A stretch of 64,000 nucleotides of DNA from an uncultured Clostridia bacterium. GTDB taxonomy: Bacteria > Bacillota > Clostridia > Oscillospirales > UBA644. The notes under the pieces are model-generated. The model saw nothing but the letters and a program-made list of their open reading frames with translations. It was not told where the DNA came from and ran no database searches. Below, piece after piece: positions 60,351 to 64,000 of the stretch. The stretch lies in assembly GCA_948443805.1 (NCBI GenBank), contig CAOJUB010000002.1, forward strand, positions 97,430 through 161,429. The letters are read 5' to 3'. The position numbers were made by a program, and so were the translations under genes. How positions within the stretch are numbered: the stretch's first letter is position 1; each line of letters begins with the position of its first letter.

Positions 60351-60377
60351 ACAGTTTTTTTTATTCTCCATATGATA
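60351..60377 (+). promoter_or_regulatory. candidate sigma-K-type promoter for dpaAB
   Basis: AC - 16 nt - CATATGATA, matching CATANNNTA -10 consensus. Confidence 0.5.
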
Positions 60378-60474
60378 TAGTATCGGCTGATCTTCGTCTT
60401 TGACGGACGGCCGACGCCTTTGCGTTTGAAACCAACAGGCAAAAAAGATTACACGATAAGGAGATTTTCCGGCA

Positions 60475-61371
60475 GTGAAAAAGAACTTCTGTATCCCGGG
60501 CGGAGACCTCAGGCAATTGCAGGTCGCCCGAAAACTGACCGAACAAGGATACGGCGTTTCCCTTTTCGGTTTTTCGGATTACGCTTCCGATTTTCATAAC
60601 GTCCGGCTTTGCGATACCTTGCAGGAGGCCTTTGCCGACGCCGATTATGTCATCCTTCCCCTGCCCTGCTCCACTGACGGCGTTCACCTCAACGCACCGT
60701 ACCGAAAAAACCCCGTTTCCCTCAAAGAGCTGTATTCTTACATAACGCCGCAAATGACGGTTTTTGCCGGAAAATTTTCATCTCCGGCGCTTTCGGAACG
60801 GGGCGTAACGATCAAAGATTATTTCCTTCGGGAAGAATTGCAGGTATTAAACGCCATTCCCACTGCGGAAGGCGCGCTGCAGGTCGCCATGCAGGAATGT
60901 CCGTTTACCCTTCATTCCAGCCGCTGCCTGATCGTTGGATACGGAAGAATCGGAAAGGTACTGGCAAGGATGTTGAACAATCTTGACGCGAATGTCTGCG
61001 TTGCGGCAAGAAAACGCGCCGACCTTGCCTGGATCCGGGCGGCGGGCTGCCTGCCGATTTCCATCCGGGAAATCGGAGAACGGATTGCCGGCTTTGATAT
61101 TGTTTTCAACACCGTGCCGGCCATGGTCATCGGAAAAGAGGAATTCAAAAAAGCCCGAAAAGACACGCTGTTTATCGATCTTGCCTCCAAACCGGGCGGA
61201 ATTGATTTTGAAGAAGCAAAGATCTGCGGCATCAACGCAATCTGGCTGCTTTCGCTCCCGGGAAAAGTTGCACCTCTTACCGCCGGAGAAATTATCGCGG
61301 AAACGATTTTGAATATTATTGAAAATCAGGCCGCCGGCACGGCTGAAGAAAGCGAAAGAACAAACCCATGA
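60475..61371 (+). CDS. dpaA: dipicolinate synthase subunit A (GTG start)
   Basis: CIPGGDLRQLQVARKLTEQGYGVSLFGF; CLIVGYGRIGKVLARML; followed by dpaB. Confidence 0.95.
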   Translation: MKKNFCIPGGDLRQLQVARKLTEQGYGVSLFGFSDYASDFHNVRLCDTLQEAFADADYVILPLPCSTDGVHLNAPYRKNPVSLKELYSYITPQMTVFAGKFSSPALSERGVTIKDYFLREELQVLNAIPTAEGALQVAMQECPFTLHSSRCLIVGYGRIGKVLARMLNNLDANVCVAARKRADLAWIRAAGCLPISIREIGERIAGFDIVFNTVPAMVIGKEEFKKARKDTLFIDLASKPGGIDFEEAKICGINAIWLLSLPGKVAPLTAGEIIAETILNIIENQAAGTAEESERTNP

Positions 61372-61946
61372 AAAAAAAAGAAAAACAAAAACTCGGTTTT
61401 GCGCTGTGCGGTTCGTTCTGTACGTTTGAAAAAATTTTCGGCGTGATGGAACAGTTAGCACAAACCTACGACATGACGGTCATCATGTCGCCGACAGTAT
61501 ACGGGACCGACTCCCGGTTCGGCAGGGCGGCAGACTTTATCCGCCACGCCGAAGCGCTCTCGGGGAAAAAGGTGTTAAAAGAACTCAAAGAAGTCGAACC
61601 TTTCGGCCCGAAAGCGTTGCTGGATCTGCTGCTGATCGCGCCCTGCACTGGCAATTCGCTGGCAAAGCTGGCGGCGGGAATCGCAGATACTTCGGTAACC
61701 CTCGCGGCAAAAGCACACCTGCGCAACGAACGGCCGCTGATCCTCGCTCCCTCCTCCAACGACGGACTGGCGGGAAATGCAAAAAATATCGGCGAGCTGC
61801 TCAACCGAAGAAACGTCTATTTTGTCCCGTTCGGGCAGGACGATCCCGACCAGAAACCCCGTTCGCTGGTCGCCCATATGGAGCGAATTCCGGAGACCCT
61901 GCTCCTGGCAGCCGAAGGGCAGCAGATACAGCCGATCCTGTACTGA
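61368..61946 (+). CDS. dpaB: dipicolinate synthase subunit B
   Basis: LGFALCGSFCTFEKIFGVMEQL flavoprotein-like; LLIAPCTGNSLAKLAAGIADTSVTLAAKAHLRNERPLILAPSSNDGL. Confidence 0.96.
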   Translation: MKKKEKQKLGFALCGSFCTFEKIFGVMEQLAQTYDMTVIMSPTVYGTDSRFGRAADFIRHAEALSGKKVLKELKEVEPFGPKALLDLLLIAPCTGNSLAKLAAGIADTSVTLAAKAHLRNERPLILAPSSNDGLAGNAKNIGELLNRRNVYFVPFGQDDPDQKPRSLVAHMERIPETLLLAAEGQQIQPILY

Positions 61947-61980
61947 AACACCGTACGGAAAACCAACCATATTCTTTAAA

Positions 61981-62015
61981 TCCGCGGGCCTTTTTCCGGT
62001 CCGCGGGATATTTTT
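61981..62015 (+). terminator. intrinsic terminator after dpaB
   Basis: TCCGCGGGCCTTTTTCCGGTCCGCGGGA followed by TATTTTT. Confidence 0.75.
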
Positions 62016-62027
62016 GCCGTGAAATGA

Positions 62028-62056
62028 TTGACAACGTGTGGATTTTCCCGTATAAT
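62028..62056 (+). promoter_or_regulatory. consensus sigma-A promoter for the cysteine protease gene
   Basis: TTGACA - 17 nt - TATAAT. Confidence 0.85.
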
Positions 62057-62237
62057 GAAGGCAGAAAAGGACAATTTTGTGAAAAATCGGATCGCCGACG
62101 CTGTTTTTTTTCAAAGTTCATAAAAAGTTTCCAAAAATCAGGAGAGAATTTTTGCCCGGAAAAGTGTCTAAATAAGTGAAAGGAGAAAATAGGAAAAACC
62201 GGACGAAAGAAAAAAATACAGAAAAGGAGAAAAAATC

Positions 62238-63467
62238 ATGAAAAAACAACAGACATTATTCTCCCTCTTTTTAACCGCCGCGATGATTCTCTCGCTGCTC
62301 CTCCCTATTTCCGCCGAAGGAGAAAAGGCCGAAAGCGCAAATGCGGCTGCGGCAGCGCTTTCCTATATTCCGGAAGCAGACGCGGTTCTGATCGCGGAAA
62401 ATATTGTGCAGAACCGGATCGGCCGGGACGACTGCCCGTGGACCGAAGAGACCGGAATTGACGAAACGGTGCAGCTTTTTGATTTTGACGGCGCGGTCAG
62501 CGGCTATCTGTTCCGGCTGGCGACGGCCGGGGAAGCCGCCGGTTATGTGCAGGTAGACGCCTATGCCGAAGCGCCGCAGGCGGTGGCGTTCGGCTATGAC
62601 TGCGAGGCGGCGCTGGATTCGATGCGCAAGGCGCAGGGCAAGCCCGAAGCGGCGAGCGAAGACAGAATCATCGCGCTCGGCGTTTATGATTTTATGGAAA
62701 CCGACGAAACCGGGTATCAAGACGTAGCGACCGGCAGCAAAATCGACGCGCCGGCGGCGGCCGAACTATCGGCGGCCTACAAAGCAAAGAAGGCCGAACA
62801 GAAAGACGAAACCCAAAAGGCACGGTTGATCACCCTGAAAGCACAGAACAGCCTCTATGCGACAAGCGGAATGGTTCAGCCGCAGGCTCAAATTGTGTAT
62901 GAGCATGTTAATGTACCAAATTTGTGGGGAGCAAACGATAACTTTACGCCATTTGTAAAAAATGCATTCTCAGAATTCGACCAAAACTGTTCGATAGTTT
63001 GTGGGATGAATCTCTTAAGATATTGGAAAGAACAACGGGGAATTACAAACCTATATTCATCGCCTTATAATATAAATGCAACAGCTGCACAATTAGCTGT
63101 CCAAATAAAATTTGTTAACGGTGAAGGAGCAAGCGCTTTAGATGCCTGGTCCGGAATGAGATCTTACCTAAGCGTATACAAACTAAATCAAGAAAAAGGT
63201 TCTGATTATATTAGCAAAACCACAAATCCCCCTTTCAGCTGGAATTGGATTACTACAGTAATTAAAGGTGGAATACCAATTTACATTGGGACTTATGCAT
63301 TCGATTCTCAAAAAAAGGAACCTCATGCTGTTTTAGGAATTGGTTATCAAAATTGTAGTGATGGGAACTGGATTCGCGTTGCAAATGGATACTCAACAAG
63401 TCTTTCTAATTTCTTCAAATATACATATAGAGATGAGATTGCAATGTTCTATTTGAGGTGGGTATAA
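62238..63467 (+). CDS. secreted papain-like/C39-like cysteine peptidase with prodomain
   Basis: Signal peptide; catalytic-like Cys in FDQNCSIVCGMNLLRYW, His in KEPHAVLGIGY, Asn in VANGYS. Confidence 0.7.
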   Translation: MKKQQTLFSLFLTAAMILSLLLPISAEGEKAESANAAAAALSYIPEADAVLIAENIVQNRIGRDDCPWTEETGIDETVQLFDFDGAVSGYLFRLATAGEAAGYVQVDAYAEAPQAVAFGYDCEAALDSMRKAQGKPEAASEDRIIALGVYDFMETDETGYQDVATGSKIDAPAAAELSAAYKAKKAEQKDETQKARLITLKAQNSLYATSGMVQPQAQIVYEHVNVPNLWGANDNFTPFVKNAFSEFDQNCSIVCGMNLLRYWKEQRGITNLYSSPYNINATAAQLAVQIKFVNGEGASALDAWSGMRSYLSVYKLNQEKGSDYISKTTNPPFSWNWITTVIKGGIPIYIGTYAFDSQKKEPHAVLGIGYQNCSDGNWIRVANGYSTSLSNFFKYTYRDEIAMFYLRWV

Positions 63468-63910
63468 TGAAAAAAACAAAAATTATTTTATTTTCCAGTC
63501 TTGTCACGGTAGTGATTGTAGCGTTGATTGCCTTCTTTTTCCTGTCGCCCTATCTGATTCCGCGTTCGTTTCCGCAGACCTTCGGCTACAACCCTGACAG
63601 CGTAGCCAGGATCGAACTGGTCGACGGAGACAGCGGCAGCCGGGCACAGATTACCGACAAGGAAGAAATCAGGAAATTCCTCACCCTTTTCGACGGGAAA
63701 AAACTGAAAAAACAGCAAAAACAACAGCTGCTCGGCATGGGGCTCAAAGCCGACCTTTACACCGATTCGGATCAACTGATATGCGCCCTGCCGGTCAGCG
63801 CTTCGGACAGGCTGAAAGCGAACGGCTATTTCTATGAAATCAACGTTCCTTTCACCAAAGAAGAAATTGCAGCGATCTACCAAACCTATCCGTTCATCCC
63901 GGCGGAATAA
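63467..63910 (+). CDS. small membrane-anchored protein, unknown function (start ATG ~63467)
   Basis: MKKTKIILFSSLVTVVIVALIAFFFLSPYLIP TM segment and ~115 aa extracytoplasmic domain; SD supplied by GAGGTGG at end of protease gene. Confidence 0.7.
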   Translation: MKKTKIILFSSLVTVVIVALIAFFFLSPYLIPRSFPQTFGYNPDSVARIELVDGDSGSRAQITDKEEIRKFLTLFDGKKLKKQQKQQLLGMGLKADLYTDSDQLICALPVSASDRLKANGYFYEINVPFTKEEIAAIYQTYPFIPAE

Positions 63911-63945
63911 ACCGGCCGGAGGATTTCTTATTTGAGGTGGTAAAG

Positions 63946-64000
63946 ATGACAAAGAAAAAAATCACCGTTCTGTCGGTTTCGGCGGCCATCCTGGTTCTTG
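63946..64000 (+). CDS. start of a second similar membrane-anchored ORF (truncated by window end)
   Basis: ATG ACAAAGAAAAAAATCACCGTTCTGTCGGTTTCG... (MTKKKITVLSVSAAILVL) behind TTTGAGGTGGTAAAG. Confidence 0.55.
   Translation, partial: MTKKKITVLSVSAAILVL

Noticed and set aside
1-64000. tRNA/rRNA genes, CRISPR arrays, transposases, prophage genes, toxin-antitoxin pairs
   Set aside because: Scanned for characteristic motifs and ORF products; none were convincing in this window.

Overview
Gene-dense chromosomal window from a spore-forming Clostridia-like Firmicute. The taxonomic call is inferred from gene order and content: plsX-acp-rnc, dprA-topA-trmFO, rplS-lepB-ylqF-rnhB-yraN, tig-clpP-clpX, rny, asp23-yloV, and dpaAB (dipicolinate synthase). 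Most of the window is ordinary housekeeping DNA. A complete dapA-dapB-dapF-dapL-lysA operon sits behind a lysine riboswitch. A response regulator/histidine kinase pair is followed by a VanY-like carboxypeptidase, an ABC transporter and a small lipoprotein. No rRNA, tRNA, CRISPR array, transposase or prophage was recognised. The observations most worth a second look are: (1) an ACP between plsX and rnc whose phosphopantetheine serine is replaced by valine; (2) an Fpg/Nei-like glycosylase gene whose central segment is inverted in place between 6-bp inverted repeats, with an additional A8-tract frameshift; (3) a secreted papain/C39-like protease at the right end with a GC-rich N-terminal half and an AT-rich catalytic half, followed by small membrane-anchored ORFs preceded by a repeated 'TATTTGAGGTGG' boundary; (4) histone H1-like AAKK tails on both TopA and trigger factor; (5) a three-gene accessory insertion in the lepB-ylqF interval; (6) a perfect 20-bp palindrome just downstream of the -10 of the tcdA promoter; (7) an 11-bp-period direct repeat at the promoter of the VanY/ABC operon. 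All family assignments come from reading motifs; no database search was run.
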